A stretch of DNA of 64,000 nucleotides from a virus. The notes below the pieces were generated by a model that saw only the letters and a list, made by a program, of their open reading frames with translations, was not told the origin of the DNA and did not search any database. Positions 16,757 through 26,319 of this stretch are shown one piece after another. The stretch lies in IMG/VR virus record IMGVR_UViG_3300022562_000124, positions 1 through 64,000 of that record; one strand, written 5' to 3'. The position numbers and the translations under genes were made by a program. Positions within the stretch are counted from its first letter, which is position 1; every line of letters begins with the position of its first letter.

Positions 16757-17394
16757 TATTCGCCTCTCATTTCAATCGCAAAGTTAAGGAGTTCGATTAC
16801 GCCTTCACGAGTTTCCGCTTTGTCAAGCATTCTATACTGATTGTCTTCAGAAAGATTGCTGAATACGTCAAGCATAGTGTGGATATGGCTTTCTGAAAAC
16901 CCTTCCATCTTTGCTACAAGACGCTCTTCCAATGTTGGTGGAGTGTAATCAGCAATGTCTGGCATAAACTTCTCAAGGGTACGATTAACGATATCTTCCT
17001 TGGTTAGCTTCTTTTTCTTCTTAGCCATCTTGGTAGCTGTAGCATACATTACTTCATCAGCACGATCACCGTACTGATCTTTCCAGTTACCGCCCTTCAT
17101 CTTTTTGACAAGACTTTCGCGCTTCTTCTTTTGAGCAGCAGTAAGCTTCTTTTCTTCAAGCTCTTCTACTTCCTCATAAACTTTTTCGTCCTGACCCGGA
17201 TCATAGCCATGGCGAGTCTTACTACGGCTACCCATTTTAATATTGGTTGCCTGAAATACGTCATCACCATTTGCCTTACCGTTTACTTCGTTACGGTCAG
17301 CCTTCTTTTCGATTGTGTGCTTGTCAACAAACTTTTGCTCGTCTGGTGACTTTGGTCTATATACCTCGTTAAAGATATCCTTAAGCGTTTTCAT
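16756..17394 (-). CDS. 68: Prohead core protein (gp68-like)
   Basis: A 212-residue, very lysine- and glutamate-rich protein in the gene 68 position (after 67, before 21). The middle segment KGGNWKDQYGDRADEVMYATATKMAKK is a signature of the corresponding proteins in cyanophage-like T4 genomes; the C-terminal ~70 residues look helical. It is longer than T4 gp68 (141). It probably belongs to the scaffold core and may be cut by gp21. The symbol rests on position more than on similarity. Confidence 0.65.
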   Translation of the reverse strand: MKTLKDIFNEVYRPKSPDEQKFVDKHTIEKKADRNEVNGKANGDDVFQATNIKMGSRSKTRHGYDPGQDEKVYEEVEELEEKKLTAAQKKKRESLVKKMKGGNWKDQYGDRADEVMYATATKMAKKKKKLTKEDIVNRTLEKFMPDIADYTPPTLEERLVAKMEGFSESHIHTMLDVFSNLSEDNQYRMLDKAETREGVIELLNFAIEMRGE

Positions 17395-17668
17395 CAGTGA
17401 TGCCCTCGTTGTCTAAATCTTCCAAGTCTTCCAAGTCAAGGTCGATATCGTCTAGGTCAAGATCATCAATGTCAATGTCTTCTAGATCATCTTCGACTTC
17501 ATCACCGATATCATCGTCTTCGCTGCCATAGATTGACTGTGCGTATTCAACACGCTTTGCGTCAAGTGCAGCCATAGCCTTTTCACGCATCAACTTATCG
17601 AATACATCTGTAAAATCTACAGGATTCTTGTCGATTGCTAGTCCAAGTAACTCATTTGTCTCTGGCAT
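17381..17668 (-). CDS. 67: Prohead core acidic protein (gp67-like)
   Basis: A 95-residue protein whose C-terminal half is almost all Asp, Glu, Leu and Ile (for example DLEDIDIDDLDLDDIDL). T4 gp67 is likewise small with a highly acidic tail and is encoded directly after gene 20. In T4 it gives rise to internal peptides and sets head shape. It overlaps the gp68-like gene by 14 bases and has a TATAAATA box 28 bases upstream. Confidence 0.75.
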   Translation of the reverse strand: MPETNELLGLAIDKNPVDFTDVFDKLMREKAMAALDAKRVEYAQSIYGSEDDDIGDEVEDDLEDIDIDDLDLDDIDLDLEDLEDLDNEGITDENA

Positions 17669-17695
17669 AAAATTGTCCTTTAATCCAAGTAATAA

Positions 17696-17703
17696 TATTT
17701 ATA
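17696..17703 (-). promoter_or_regulatory. Late promoter box TATAAATA upstream of gene 67
   Basis: Exact late consensus on the minus strand, 28 bases before the gp67-like start, inside the short gap after gene 20. It can drive 67-68-127aa gene-21. Confidence 0.75.
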
Positions 17704-17706
17704 AAT

Positions 17707-19266
17707 TTATTTTTTGTTCGTTTTTGCCATCTGGCTCACAGGTGCTGGAATTGCCTCACCCTCTGGACCCAACTCTGGTGGGTAATACTGAGGATTCTGC
17801 ATTTCGAATGGAATCTGTTCATCGATTTCTTCCATTTCTTCATCAGATTGGCGAAGAACCTTACGACGAATCCATTCATGTGAATAATACTTACCAGCAA
17901 ACGGATCAATTTCAGATAGCATAGCAATACGGTTACGAAGAATTTCAATTTCTTTTAATTCTGCGTAATAGTTGTCTTGTGAAAACTTGTAGCGAATCTG
18001 TTCTCTAATCTGATCCCATTCTTCAACAGTAATAATTCCCTTAAGGATTAGCTGTCTTTCTAGAATCTTAGTGAAGAGTTGTGCAAACTTATTACGCAAA
18101 CGGCTTACAAACTTAGAGAATTTAACTTCGTCACGAGTAATTTCTGAGGCACGACCAAAATTGAATTGCGCTTCAGGATCAAGTCTGCTAATAGGAACGT
18201 TCAATGACATGTATAGCTTCTTTTGGAAGTACATTACGTCATCCATCTGACCTAGGTTCTGCCCACCCGGTAGAGTTGTGATTTCTGTTCCCTTACCACC
18301 TTCACGGCGAGGAAGCCAGAAGTCTTCTAGCATGGTCATGAACTTACGGTCATCACGAATTTCGCCAGTAGCGGAATCGTAAACAAGTTTGTTCTTGAAC
18401 TTTGTCATAATATCACGTAGGTACTGTTCTGCCTTCATCTTAGGAAGGTTGCCTACGTCAATATAGAAAATACGGCGTTCTGGTGCACGGCTGATACGAT
18501 AGATAACCAGCGAGTCTTCCATAGAACGAAGTTGGTTTAGAGGCTTTATGGCCTTGTGAAGATATGATTGAACCAAGTCACCATTGAGTGAGGTAAGACC
18601 TGATGTGCAATGAATGATAGAGTCTTTAGCAATTTTTAGACCGCCAATTGAATTCGATGGTAGAGCAGAGCTACCAGACGTTTTCGAGAATCCCTTATCA
18701 TTGTAAATGTAGTATTCGCTAGCTGTCTGAGAGAAAGAAACGTTGTTAACAGCTTTCTTCTTACGGACTTCACGTAGCTTACGAATCTTACGTGGATCGA
18801 TGTAGCGAAGCTCAATAATACCATTCGCAGGATTTGCTTCGTCTAGAATAGCGTGATAGTATAAACGTCCATCAACATACCAGCGTCTAAAGATTTCATA
18901 AGAAAGCTGATTAAACTCTAGTAGGTTGATGACGTTTTTAAATTCTTCGATAAAGATTTTCTTTACTTTATCTGGCATTTCAATATCGTCAAGAATTAAT
19001 TCAACGACTTCTTGTTCTGCCTCTTGTGTAATAACTTCGTTTACGATATCATCAATGGCCTGATCGACTTCAGGATGTAGTGCCATTTCACGGTACTTGT
19101 TGACCAATTCTGCTTCTGTACGAATAGAACCATCAAGGTCAACGTAAGTACCGTAAACGCCACCTTCCGCAACGATTGCAGCCCCGTCATCACTCTGCCT
19201 AGGGGCGAATGAGACGGGTTCCGGCTGCTTTCTCTTAATTTCAAATCCAAATAGGTCAAGTGCCAT
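17707..19266 (-). CDS. 20: Portal vertex protein (gp20-like)
   Basis: Forms the dodecameric portal that starts head assembly and through which DNA is packaged. The 519 residues (T4: 524) include the conserved stretches HPEVDQAIDDIVNEVI, WYVDGRLYYHAILDE, IEL-RYIDPRKIRKLREV, GSLEDSLVIYRISRAPERR-type 'MEDSLVIYRISRAPERRIF', and LYMSLNVPISRLDPE. These are hallmarks of T4-like portals. It lies between gene 19 and gene 67 as in T4. Confidence 0.95.
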   Translation of the reverse strand: MALDLFGFEIKRKQPEPVSFAPRQSDDGAAIVAEGGVYGTYVDLDGSIRTEAELVNKYREMALHPEVDQAIDDIVNEVITQEAEQEVVELILDDIEMPDKVKKIFIEEFKNVINLLEFNQLSYEIFRRWYVDGRLYYHAILDEANPANGIIELRYIDPRKIRKLREVRKKKAVNNVSFSQTASEYYIYNDKGFSKTSGSSALPSNSIGGLKIAKDSIIHCTSGLTSLNGDLVQSYLHKAIKPLNQLRSMEDSLVIYRISRAPERRIFYIDVGNLPKMKAEQYLRDIMTKFKNKLVYDSATGEIRDDRKFMTMLEDFWLPRREGGKGTEITTLPGGQNLGQMDDVMYFQKKLYMSLNVPISRLDPEAQFNFGRASEITRDEVKFSKFVSRLRNKFAQLFTKILERQLILKGIITVEEWDQIREQIRYKFSQDNYYAELKEIEILRNRIAMLSEIDPFAGKYYSHEWIRRKVLRQSDEEMEEIDEQIPFEMQNPQYYPPELGPEGEAIPAPVSQMAKTNKK

Positions 19267-19291
19267 ATTATATTATTCCAATCAAACTTTA

Positions 19292-19873
19292 TTACTTAAT
19301 TGTGCCACCGGCAGTAGGACCTTCGACTACATAATAGTCATAGGCAAACTGAACTTGGAACGTTTCAATTTCATCGGTTCTGTTCCAATCTAGATCAATT
19401 GGTGAGATTTCGGTTGGAAATAGACCGACGAATTTATAGGTACGAATAATTGCAGGTGTTGTACCAGATGCGCCACCAGACTTTGCATACTGATAAACAT
19501 ATGCGTCTGTCTTGTAGTTATTTGGTGCTGATGAACCTGTAGTATTTACGTTACCTTCAAGTGAGTTAATCTTGTTGTGCCATGTCTCAAGACCTTGACG
19601 AATTTTAAAGTCTTCGTCATTAAGAATTGATACTGACCATGGTTGGAAGGTTCTATCACCAGCAACACGAATCTTACGACCAAAATATGGAACTTCGATT
19701 GCAGAAATTGTTGAACCGGGGATTGCGCTAGCCTGAATCATAAAGCTAGCGTCTCTTGAAATATCCAGACCATTAGGTACAATTGATGGTAGTGTCAATT
19801 TGACTTGGAAGAGCGTTGGACGCGCCCCTCCAAGCTTCAATGCACCTCTGATATCTTCTATTCTAAAAGCCAT
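19292..19873 (-). CDS. 19: Tail tube protein (gp19-like)
   Basis: Hexameric rings of this protein build the inner tail tube. The 193 residues (T4: 163) start with MAFRIEDIRGALKLGGARPTLF and contain the family pattern IQASAIPGSTISAIEVPYFGRKI and FVGLFPTEISPIDLDW. The extra length seems to lie in a Ser/Gly/Thr-rich loop around residues 105-135. It is flanked by 18 and 20 in T4 order and has an AATAAATA box 21 bases upstream. Confidence 0.93.
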   Translation of the reverse strand: MAFRIEDIRGALKLGGARPTLFQVKLTLPSIVPNGLDISRDASFMIQASAIPGSTISAIEVPYFGRKIRVAGDRTFQPWSVSILNDEDFKIRQGLETWHNKINSLEGNVNTTGSSAPNNYKTDAYVYQYAKSGGASGTTPAIIRTYKFVGLFPTEISPIDLDWNRTDEIETFQVQFAYDYYVVEGPTAGGTIK

Positions 19874-19893
19874 TTAAGTGTTCTCCTTTATTC

Positions 19894-19901
19894 TATTTAT
19901 T
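19894..19901 (-). promoter_or_regulatory. Late promoter variant AATAAATA upstream of gene 19
   Basis: One mismatch to consensus, 21 bases upstream of the tail-tube start in the short gap after gene 18. Confidence 0.5.
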
Positions 19902-19904
19902 CGA

Positions 19905-22136
19905 TTAGCCAACAATCTCAGAGAACTCGACACCGCTTCTAACAGCCACAAAGTTTAGCTGAATGAAGTTGATTGCTCTAGCTGGCTTGATATAGATATC
20001 TCCAACAAATCTGTTAGTATCAACGATCTGTGGTGTGTTATTTGATTCATCGCACACAACACGGAAGTCATAGATACCACGGCGACCCTGTACATCACGT
20101 AGGAAAGGTTCTACGAGGTTGATGAACTGAGCACGTGTGAATTCATCGTTGAATTCAAATAGGAATGACTTAGATGCTTGTGAAATAGTCTTTTCAAGAA
20201 TAATGAATAGTCTACGCACATTGATGCGGTCAAACGCACTTGGCTTAGATAGAAGAGTCTTATCGCCATATAGGATAATGCCCTGACCCGGTTGTGAAAT
20301 TACAGGGTTCACACTATTCTTATATAGAACGTCTCTCTGTGCTCTATTTGGATTAAATGCAAGTTTGATTGCGTTACGAATCTGACCACGTGAATTACCT
20401 GCTGGTGAATACCATGGATCACGAGTATTGTCAGTGCGTACACATAGACCTGCAATGTCACCGTTTAGAGGAATCCAGCGGTAAGTATCATTGTACTTGT
20501 CATACTGGTACTTATAGCCAGAATCCATTACAGCGTAAGAAGATGATCTTACTTCGTTGCGGAAAGCAACAACATTTTCTTCTGCACCAATTGGCTTATT
20601 GACAACAGTGTCAATTGTTGGTGAAACAAACACTACACAATCTCTGCGAACTTCAGCAAGGTTATCGATTAGATAGTTTGCTAGCTGTTCACCAACTGCA
20701 CCATCTTCCTTTCTTGACTTACCAGTAAGAACTAGTGCAATGTCAATGTCTTCTGGTGATACGAATGTGTCGTATGCAGTTGCAAGTGATGCGAATGGTA
20801 GATCAACTTCACTCACATCGCTACCACCAACAAATGATACTGTAAGCGGAGCATTTGCAGTAACTGAAGCAATGTTTACGGCAGTATTGGCTTCTGATCC
20901 AGCACGTTCACCAGCTACCCAGACATATTCTGACTGATCGTTGATGACTGTTCTGTAGTAGTTTCCAGTGCCATCAGGAAGCTTAGCATCGGTTGCTCTT
21001 GAAACGCCCTTGTAAACTTCAAGAACAGCACCCGGAGCACCAGTGAAAGCACCGTCTTCGTCTACGACAACAACATGTACTTCGTCCATCTGTGCGGTTG
21101 GATCGGCAAGCTGTAGAGCAGTGTTGCCGTATGCAGCAACGTATTCAGAACGACCCGGAGCAGCGTCTACCTGTGTGAAGTATTCCCAATAACGACCAAC
21201 AAAATTCTGATTAATATCAGATGATAGCTTTAGTGGCTGATCAAGTGTTAGTGAAATTGTCACAACACCAGTATTGACAAGTCCATTCTGTTCGACTACA
21301 GGTGCACCAACGGTAAGAACCTTTAGCTTCTGTGAAGAATTGCCAACCTTAACTTGGATATAATCGCCTTCATTGATCTTATCGGCAACTGCGGCAGCAT
21401 CGGCAGCAATAGTACCAGAATCTTCTGCTGTGAAGTTGAATGTTGTATTTGCTATTGGATCATAAATTGGAACGTTTACGTTTGAACCATCAAGAGTGAT
21501 AGTAGCAATTGAGGAACCAACAGGCAGAAAGAATCCAGTATTTGGACCACTGAATGCAGCATTTGCAGTAACGGTAACTGCGGTATTTCCTGTTCCATAT
21601 GTGTATGAAACATAGAACTTAGTTTCATCAATAATAACGTTTGATGAAAACTGTTCTGCGCTTTCACAGACAGATACCTTAAGTGAGTTACCAATTTCGC
21701 CGGGGAAACGAGCAACATATGCAAGATCGCTAGCAGCTAGGGTAGCTTCCTTAGTTGCAAAGTCATCTGCATTTAGTACTGTAAGTGTCGCTGAAGCAGA
21801 GCTTGCATTTGCGGTCTCACCACCTACGGCTGCGAACTGTGATGCAGTATTAGCAGCACGAGTTACGTATAGTGCATTTGAGTATGATAGAAAGTTTGCT
21901 GCTGTGAAAAAGGTCTCAGGGTTAAGGTTTGTTGGCTTCCCGAACTGCTTAACAAGATCGTTCTCGGAAGTTACCAAAGCTGGCTTATTAACTGGACCCC
22001 AACGGAATACACCAGCAAATGCGCCAACAGTAGTAGCTACGGCAGGTGTTACCGTAGTAAGATCGATTTCTGAGAAATTTACACCGGCACTTAGTTGATT
22101 ACCACCGCCACCGGTTCCAAAATTCTGAACGGCCAT
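19905..22136 (-). CDS. 18: Tail sheath protein (gp18-like)
   Basis: Contractile sheath subunit. The 743 residues exceed T4 gp18 (659). The N-terminus (SAGVNFSEIDLTTVTPAVATT) and the region VGAFAGVFRWGPVNKP are conserved in T4-like sheaths, as is the C-terminal block with AGLCVRTDNTRDPWYSPAG, GQGIILYGDKTLL and DRINVRRLFIILEKTI that holds the tube-facing domain. The middle (about 100-350) is variable and likely forms the outer surface domains. A late box lies 48 bases upstream. Confidence 0.95.
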   Translation of the reverse strand: MAVQNFGTGGGGNQLSAGVNFSEIDLTTVTPAVATTVGAFAGVFRWGPVNKPALVTSENDLVKQFGKPTNLNPETFFTAANFLSYSNALYVTRAANTASQFAAVGGETANASSASATLTVLNADDFATKEATLAASDLAYVARFPGEIGNSLKVSVCESAEQFSSNVIIDETKFYVSYTYGTGNTAVTVTANAAFSGPNTGFFLPVGSSIATITLDGSNVNVPIYDPIANTTFNFTAEDSGTIAADAAAVADKINEGDYIQVKVGNSSQKLKVLTVGAPVVEQNGLVNTGVVTISLTLDQPLKLSSDINQNFVGRYWEYFTQVDAAPGRSEYVAAYGNTALQLADPTAQMDEVHVVVVDEDGAFTGAPGAVLEVYKGVSRATDAKLPDGTGNYYRTVINDQSEYVWVAGERAGSEANTAVNIASVTANAPLTVSFVGGSDVSEVDLPFASLATAYDTFVSPEDIDIALVLTGKSRKEDGAVGEQLANYLIDNLAEVRRDCVVFVSPTIDTVVNKPIGAEENVVAFRNEVRSSSYAVMDSGYKYQYDKYNDTYRWIPLNGDIAGLCVRTDNTRDPWYSPAGNSRGQIRNAIKLAFNPNRAQRDVLYKNSVNPVISQPGQGIILYGDKTLLSKPSAFDRINVRRLFIILEKTISQASKSFLFEFNDEFTRAQFINLVEPFLRDVQGRRGIYDFRVVCDESNNTPQIVDTNRFVGDIYIKPARAINFIQLNFVAVRSGVEFSEIVG

Positions 22137-22183
22137 TTAGCTCTTCTCCTTTAAAGGGGTTAATTATGTTGTTTTACATGTCA

Positions 22184-22191
22184 TATTTATA
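22184..22191 (-). promoter_or_regulatory. Late promoter box TATAAATA upstream of gene 18
   Basis: Exact late consensus on the minus strand, 48 bases before the sheath start, in the gap after gene 17. Confidence 0.8.
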
Positions 22192-22201
22192 AAAACAGGA
22201 A

Positions 22202-23854
22202 TTAGAAGAACATGAACTCTTTGGATGGATTCTCAGTAAGATCAATCACATCCTGATATTCAGTGAATACTTCCTGACCATCATCCAAGAAAAATGAATC
22301 TAATTGACTTTCCAATTCCTCTTCTGTTTTGTCTCTAAGCTTCATCAGCGTATTAATATCAGTTAGGTCTCTGAAATATTGCTGATCACTCATCCATCCG
22401 AAGAGAACAAGGCCCATAACTAGATCGTCTGTACAACCCGGCTCTGCTTCATATGACACGCCCTTCTTTGAAAAACGAGAAAGTTCAAAGATAGTATCGT
22501 TATCGTTAATAATTAATTGTCTTTGCTCAACAAGTAGTTTGAGCATTGAACAGCCAACAGACTTGACAGTTTTTGTTGTTCTGATACCTCTGTCTGTTCC
22601 ACCAGACTTATTGAATCCTGTGGAAATTCTCTTACCTCTGGCACCAGCATGTTCTGTATATACGATGCCTTCGTATTCATAATCAAAGTGTAATGAGTCG
22701 GCAACCTGTGCACCGATATCATTAATTTCTACTAGCACAGTAGCGTTATTGAAGGCTTTGGCTGTCCTGAATATGACACCAGCATAATCAAGCGGGGTTA
22801 TCATATTGCTACGGAAAGTGCAAACCTGTTGATACGGCATTTTGGTAACATCGATCAATTGGAATGCAGAGTAGTCTAGTCCTTTTCCTCTTGACACATC
22901 GCACACAATAACGTATTGGTGTCCTGCAATCTTATCTTCGTAGATATTTAGACCATCACCAGAATGAATTGGAGTCTTGGCAACCAATGTTTTCAGCACA
23001 GCACCAGAAATAAGGGTACCGGATGAACCAAGCCAAGCACATTCGAATTCCTGTGCAAACTTTTCTAGGTCGAAGTTCATAGCAGATAGGGTTTCGTGTC
23101 TCCACTTTTCATCACGGCCCGGTACACGCTGCCAAGGAACTTCAATGTATTCGTAACCATTGTACTCTTTGCTGTCTCTGTCGGCTTGTGCGCCCATACA
23201 GATACCGTAGAAGTGGTTCAATCCGTTTGGTGTTGAAGTGAATAGAATCTTGGTTGTCTGACCAGAAGAAATGGTAGGGAAAACGGATGCAAAGAATTCT
23301 TCCCATCCTTCAACGAATGCAGCTTCGTCAATGTATAGTAGTGAAATAGAACGACCACGAATAGCAGAAGATGATGTAGCAGCCGCAAGGACTTTACAAC
23401 CGTTCTCTAATTCGATATTACCCTTGTTCCATTCCACAACGCCCTGTTGTAGCCAATCAGGAAGAGATTCGTATGATAGCTTCACACGCTCTAGAATTTC
23501 ACGAGCAGCGTCACCCTTGTTAGCAAGTAGTGCGACTTCCTTGTGGTTATTAAAAAGAATGTAGTGAAGAATAATTGCTGCCGCTGTGGTAGTCTTACCT
23601 GCCTGACGGGAAGTACATACGGCGACTCGTCTTGACGTAGTGATCCTGTTTATGATATCTTTCTGGTAATCATAGAGCCTGATAGGAATTAGACCATGGT
23701 CAACGTGAACAATCTGAATATACTTTTCGGCAAAGTAAATTGGGTCTTGTGCACATTTTAACCATTCTTGTACCTGTTCAGGAGTCCAAGCAATTTTCTT
23801 TCGTGCTTTTTTGAGTAGCGGATTACCGTTGTAACCCTTATCCTGCATTTGCAT
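22202..23854 (-). CDS. 17: Terminase large subunit (gp17-like)
   Basis: The DNA-packaging motor: an N-terminal ATPase and a C-terminal RNase H-fold nuclease. The 550-residue protein (T4: 610) has Walker A TSRQAGKTT at about 81-89, Walker B LLYIDEAAF at about 172, a coupling motif ILFTSTPNG, and nuclease acidic residues in VCDVSRGKGLDYS, LVEINDIGAQ and GCTDDLVMG. It starts close behind gene 16 and no intein or intron interrupts it. Confidence 0.96.
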   Translation of the reverse strand: MQMQDKGYNGNPLLKKARKKIAWTPEQVQEWLKCAQDPIYFAEKYIQIVHVDHGLIPIRLYDYQKDIINRITTSRRVAVCTSRQAGKTTTAAAIILHYILFNNHKEVALLANKGDAAREILERVKLSYESLPDWLQQGVVEWNKGNIELENGCKVLAAATSSSAIRGRSISLLYIDEAAFVEGWEEFFASVFPTISSGQTTKILFTSTPNGLNHFYGICMGAQADRDSKEYNGYEYIEVPWQRVPGRDEKWRHETLSAMNFDLEKFAQEFECAWLGSSGTLISGAVLKTLVAKTPIHSGDGLNIYEDKIAGHQYVIVCDVSRGKGLDYSAFQLIDVTKMPYQQVCTFRSNMITPLDYAGVIFRTAKAFNNATVLVEINDIGAQVADSLHFDYEYEGIVYTEHAGARGKRISTGFNKSGGTDRGIRTTKTVKSVGCSMLKLLVEQRQLIINDNDTIFELSRFSKKGVSYEAEPGCTDDLVMGLVLFGWMSDQQYFRDLTDINTLMKLRDKTEEELESQLDSFFLDDGQEVFTEYQDVIDLTENPSKEFMFF

Positions 23855-23856
23855 GA

Positions 23857-24255
23857 TTATTCGCTCTTGTTTTTCATGTCCTCAAGCATCTGCTGCAATT
23901 CGGCTGTGGAGCCGACGAATAGATTGTTGGTAACATTTTGTTGTTCTTGCGCTGGTTTATTTACAATGCGCTTCTTTTTGATTTGCAATTCAGCCAATCC
24001 CATGCTAATGTCAGCCATGGTTTTGATAGCAGAATTTAATACTTCGTATGCCTTAGGGTGCTGTGATTGCTGTGCGATATTGACCATATCTTGAACAGCT
24101 TGTTTGCTCATTTCTAAAGCATTGTACAAGCCTTCTCGTGCCTGATCTACATCTTCCTCGCCCTGTTCTTCGCCTAGAGCAGGAAGGTTATCTTTCTCTT
24201 CATAAATCGCAGGTACTGTTCTCAGTCCTAATGCGTCATCTATTTGTTTTGTCAT
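23857..24255 (-). CDS. 16: Terminase small subunit (gp16-like)
   Basis: Regulates gp17 and recognises phage DNA as an oligomeric ring. The 132 residues (T4: 164) are mostly helical, with DQAREGLYNALEMSKQAVQDMV resembling the central coiled-coil region. It lies directly upstream of gene 17 and overlaps gene 15 by four bases. Confidence 0.82.
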   Translation of the reverse strand: MTKQIDDALGLRTVPAIYEEKDNLPALGEEQGEEDVDQAREGLYNALEMSKQAVQDMVNIAQQSQHPKAYEVLNSAIKTMADISMGLAELQIKKKRIVNKPAQEQQNVTNNLFVGSTAELQQMLEDMKNKSE

Positions 24256-25307
24256 AGTCCGTCTATAATGTCTATAATGAATCCATAGTCACTGTTTGCG
24301 TAGATTTGGTCTGGTGAGACAGATAGTGGTGGAGCAATGACCGTATCGATGACTGTTCCTGTAGCACCTGTATCCGAACCAATCACGATATCACCGTTTG
24401 CAATTTGACCATGAATGTTTCTCGTAGAGAATGAAGTCGAATTACTTGCGGCAACATATGCATAATTATCAGCGTCAACGTATACTTTTTCTGTAATATC
24501 AAAAGTACCAGTAGTATTTGCTAATGTATATGTATACAAATGAACACTTGCAGAAGTTGCCATGCCATTTGCGAACATACCCGGAACAATGTGAACCACA
24601 CTAGCAGGGTCTGTATTGTTTGGATTAGCATCCCACACAGAAATGTTGGCTGGTGGATATGTAAGATTTAGTGTGATATCCTTAATAATACCATTTGAAG
24701 TGCTGTAGGTAGGACCAAAGAAATATGCCTTCATCGTGAACTTTAGTGTCCAGATGATCGCTCTTCTATTAATGAAGTCACCTTCATAGGTATCCTCTTG
24801 ATCTACCGTTTCAAGTGTGATAGGAATGTCGTGCTTTTGATTAAGATCAGTATTAAGATTTAGTGTCGCCGTCCATGTAGGATTGAAAAACGGAAGGATT
24901 TGCTCGACAATATACGTACCGTCTTCCACGTTTTTCGTCATAATTGACAACGTGAATTCGATGTTGTATGGAACGGGCTGATACTGGTATTTCACACCAT
25001 TTGGATTATTAGGATCAATGACAGTGACTCTATTAAAAGTTGGTAACTTTCTTGTAGGATCGTAATACATGTTGGTCATTTCAAATGTCATTCTTGGTAG
25101 CTGAATGGCAATTGGTCTATTCAAACCGGGGTTGCCTTCAAGACGAGCAAGAAACTTTTCACGAGGACCATAGTTCAATGGCACCTTCATGTTCTGAATC
25201 TGTGTACCAGTATTGTCGTATCTCTTTAACCAAATGTTATTAAAAAGAGTGCCGAAATAAATGACGTACTTACGCAGCGTACCATGTCCAAATGTAGTAC
25301 CGAACAT
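24252..25307 (-). CDS. 15: Tail sheath stabiliser and completion protein (gp15-like)
   Basis: Caps the sheath and tube and joins the tail to the head. The N-terminal ~250 residues match T4 gp15: MFGTTFGHGTLRKYVIYFGT, NYGPREKFLARLE, YNIEFTLSIMTKNVEDGT, EQILPFFNPTW and FINRRAIIWTLKFTMKAYFFGP have clear T4 counterparts. At 351 residues it is about 80 longer than T4 gp15 (272); the extension is a beta-rich C-terminal stretch after about residue 270 (TYTLANTTGTFDITEKVYVD) of unknown role. Confidence 0.92.
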   Translation of the reverse strand: MFGTTFGHGTLRKYVIYFGTLFNNIWLKRYDNTGTQIQNMKVPLNYGPREKFLARLEGNPGLNRPIAIQLPRMTFEMTNMYYDPTRKLPTFNRVTVIDPNNPNGVKYQYQPVPYNIEFTLSIMTKNVEDGTYIVEQILPFFNPTWTATLNLNTDLNQKHDIPITLETVDQEDTYEGDFINRRAIIWTLKFTMKAYFFGPTYSTSNGIIKDITLNLTYPPANISVWDANPNNTDPASVVHIVPGMFANGMATSASVHLYTYTLANTTGTFDITEKVYVDADNYAYVAASNSTSFSTRNIHGQIANGDIVIGSDTGATGTVIDTVIAPPLSVSPDQIYANSDYGFIIDIIDGL

Positions 25308-25972
25308 TAAACGTTTCCTTCACTGAAAGGATCGATGGTAGACCAGTCAACGATATCCTCGCCATCTTCCTGAAATTCTTGGTTTGTAGCAAATACATCA
25401 GACATTGCTTCTTCAAACGCATTATTAGAATACACGTTTGATACAGAAAATCTTTCTTCAATGGCATCGATTTCATCAACACCAGTTTCGAATCTTTCGT
25501 TTGAGTATTCCCACACTTCGCAAACAACATCCCAAACCTGCAAGGAACCCATCTGATAGAAGAATGCAGAGTTGTTTACGTATTTAATGACAAAGATACG
25601 CTTCATCATTGTAGAGTAAACAAGGTCGCCTTCTCTTGGTCTCTGAATATCAGGACGCTGAGCGGCAATCTCATTACCGAATACTCTTCTGGATACGGTA
25701 AAAGTAATCTGGTCGCGGATTTCTAGATTAAATTTGGATAGGAATGTGCCGTCACCTTCGTATGAGTCATAGGACTTGACGTACATGTCAAATTCATATG
25801 CTGAGCGATATGTTGATAGGGTATCTTCGCCGTAGATATCATCCTTCTTCACAAGCTCTCGTGGAAGGTAATATACACTATGACCATAAATGGCAAGCGT
25901 TTCTACCACCAAATCATCGATAAGGCTTTGCTCTGCATAATTGTTGAAGGTGTCAAAATATAAATTTGGCAT
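25307..25972 (-). CDS. 14: Neck protein (gp14-like)
   Basis: Part of the head-completion ring that joins head and tail. The 221 residues (T4: 256) start MPNLYFDTFNNYAEQSLIDDLVV-like and contain YYLPRELVKKDDIYGED and REGDLVYSTMMKRIFVIKYVN, both typical of gp14. It meets gene 15 through a one-base TAATG overlap and lies in T4-type order with 13 and 15. Confidence 0.9.
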   Translation of the reverse strand: MPNLYFDTFNNYAEQSLIDDLVVETLAIYGHSVYYLPRELVKKDDIYGEDTLSTYRSAYEFDMYVKSYDSYEGDGTFLSKFNLEIRDQITFTVSRRVFGNEIAAQRPDIQRPREGDLVYSTMMKRIFVIKYVNNSAFFYQMGSLQVWDVVCEVWEYSNERFETGVDEIDAIEERFSVSNVYSNNAFEEAMSDVFATNQEFQEDGEDIVDWSTIDPFSEGNV

Positions 25973-26319
25973 TATTTCGGTTCTCTATACATTGTTTCTC
26001 TTGTGGAGAAGTCTTTGTTTTTGCCTTTGTTTTCTACGTAACCATGACTCTTGTAAAACTTTACCAATCTAGATTTTGTCCCGCCAAAATCAGATGAAGG
26101 TGTCAATACTACCTTTAATTTATGTTTATCGGCATGAGCATTTATAGCTTTCATTGATTGTGAGCCAATACCCTGATTTCTTTTTTCTTTAGGAACGACA
26201 ATCTTTGAAACAGTTAATGTGTTTTTATTCTGATAAACACTATGATCAACGCCAATATTGTCTAAAGACTTTCTTAGCGATTCTACATTTTCAGATATAA
26301 ATTGCTCAAGTGTTTTCAT
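25972..26319 (-). CDS. GNAT-family acetyltransferase-like protein
   Basis: A 115-residue protein inserted between genes 14 and 13. The core VSKIVVPKEKRNQGIGSQSMKAI contains the acetyl-CoA-binding pattern (Q/R-x2-G-x-G/A: RNQGIG) of GNAT enzymes, and LVKFYKSHGYVENKGK matches the family's final strand with FYxxxGF. The start MKTLEQFISENVESLRKSL resembles the short leader seen on other phage virion and head-associated proteins. It might acetylate a small molecule or a protein; the target is unknown. Such a gene is not part of the T4 neck module. Confidence 0.72.
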   Translation of the reverse strand: MKTLEQFISENVESLRKSLDNIGVDHSVYQNKNTLTVSKIVVPKEKRNQGIGSQSMKAINAHADKHKLKVVLTPSSDFGGTKSRLVKFYKSHGYVENKGKNKDFSTRETMYREPK

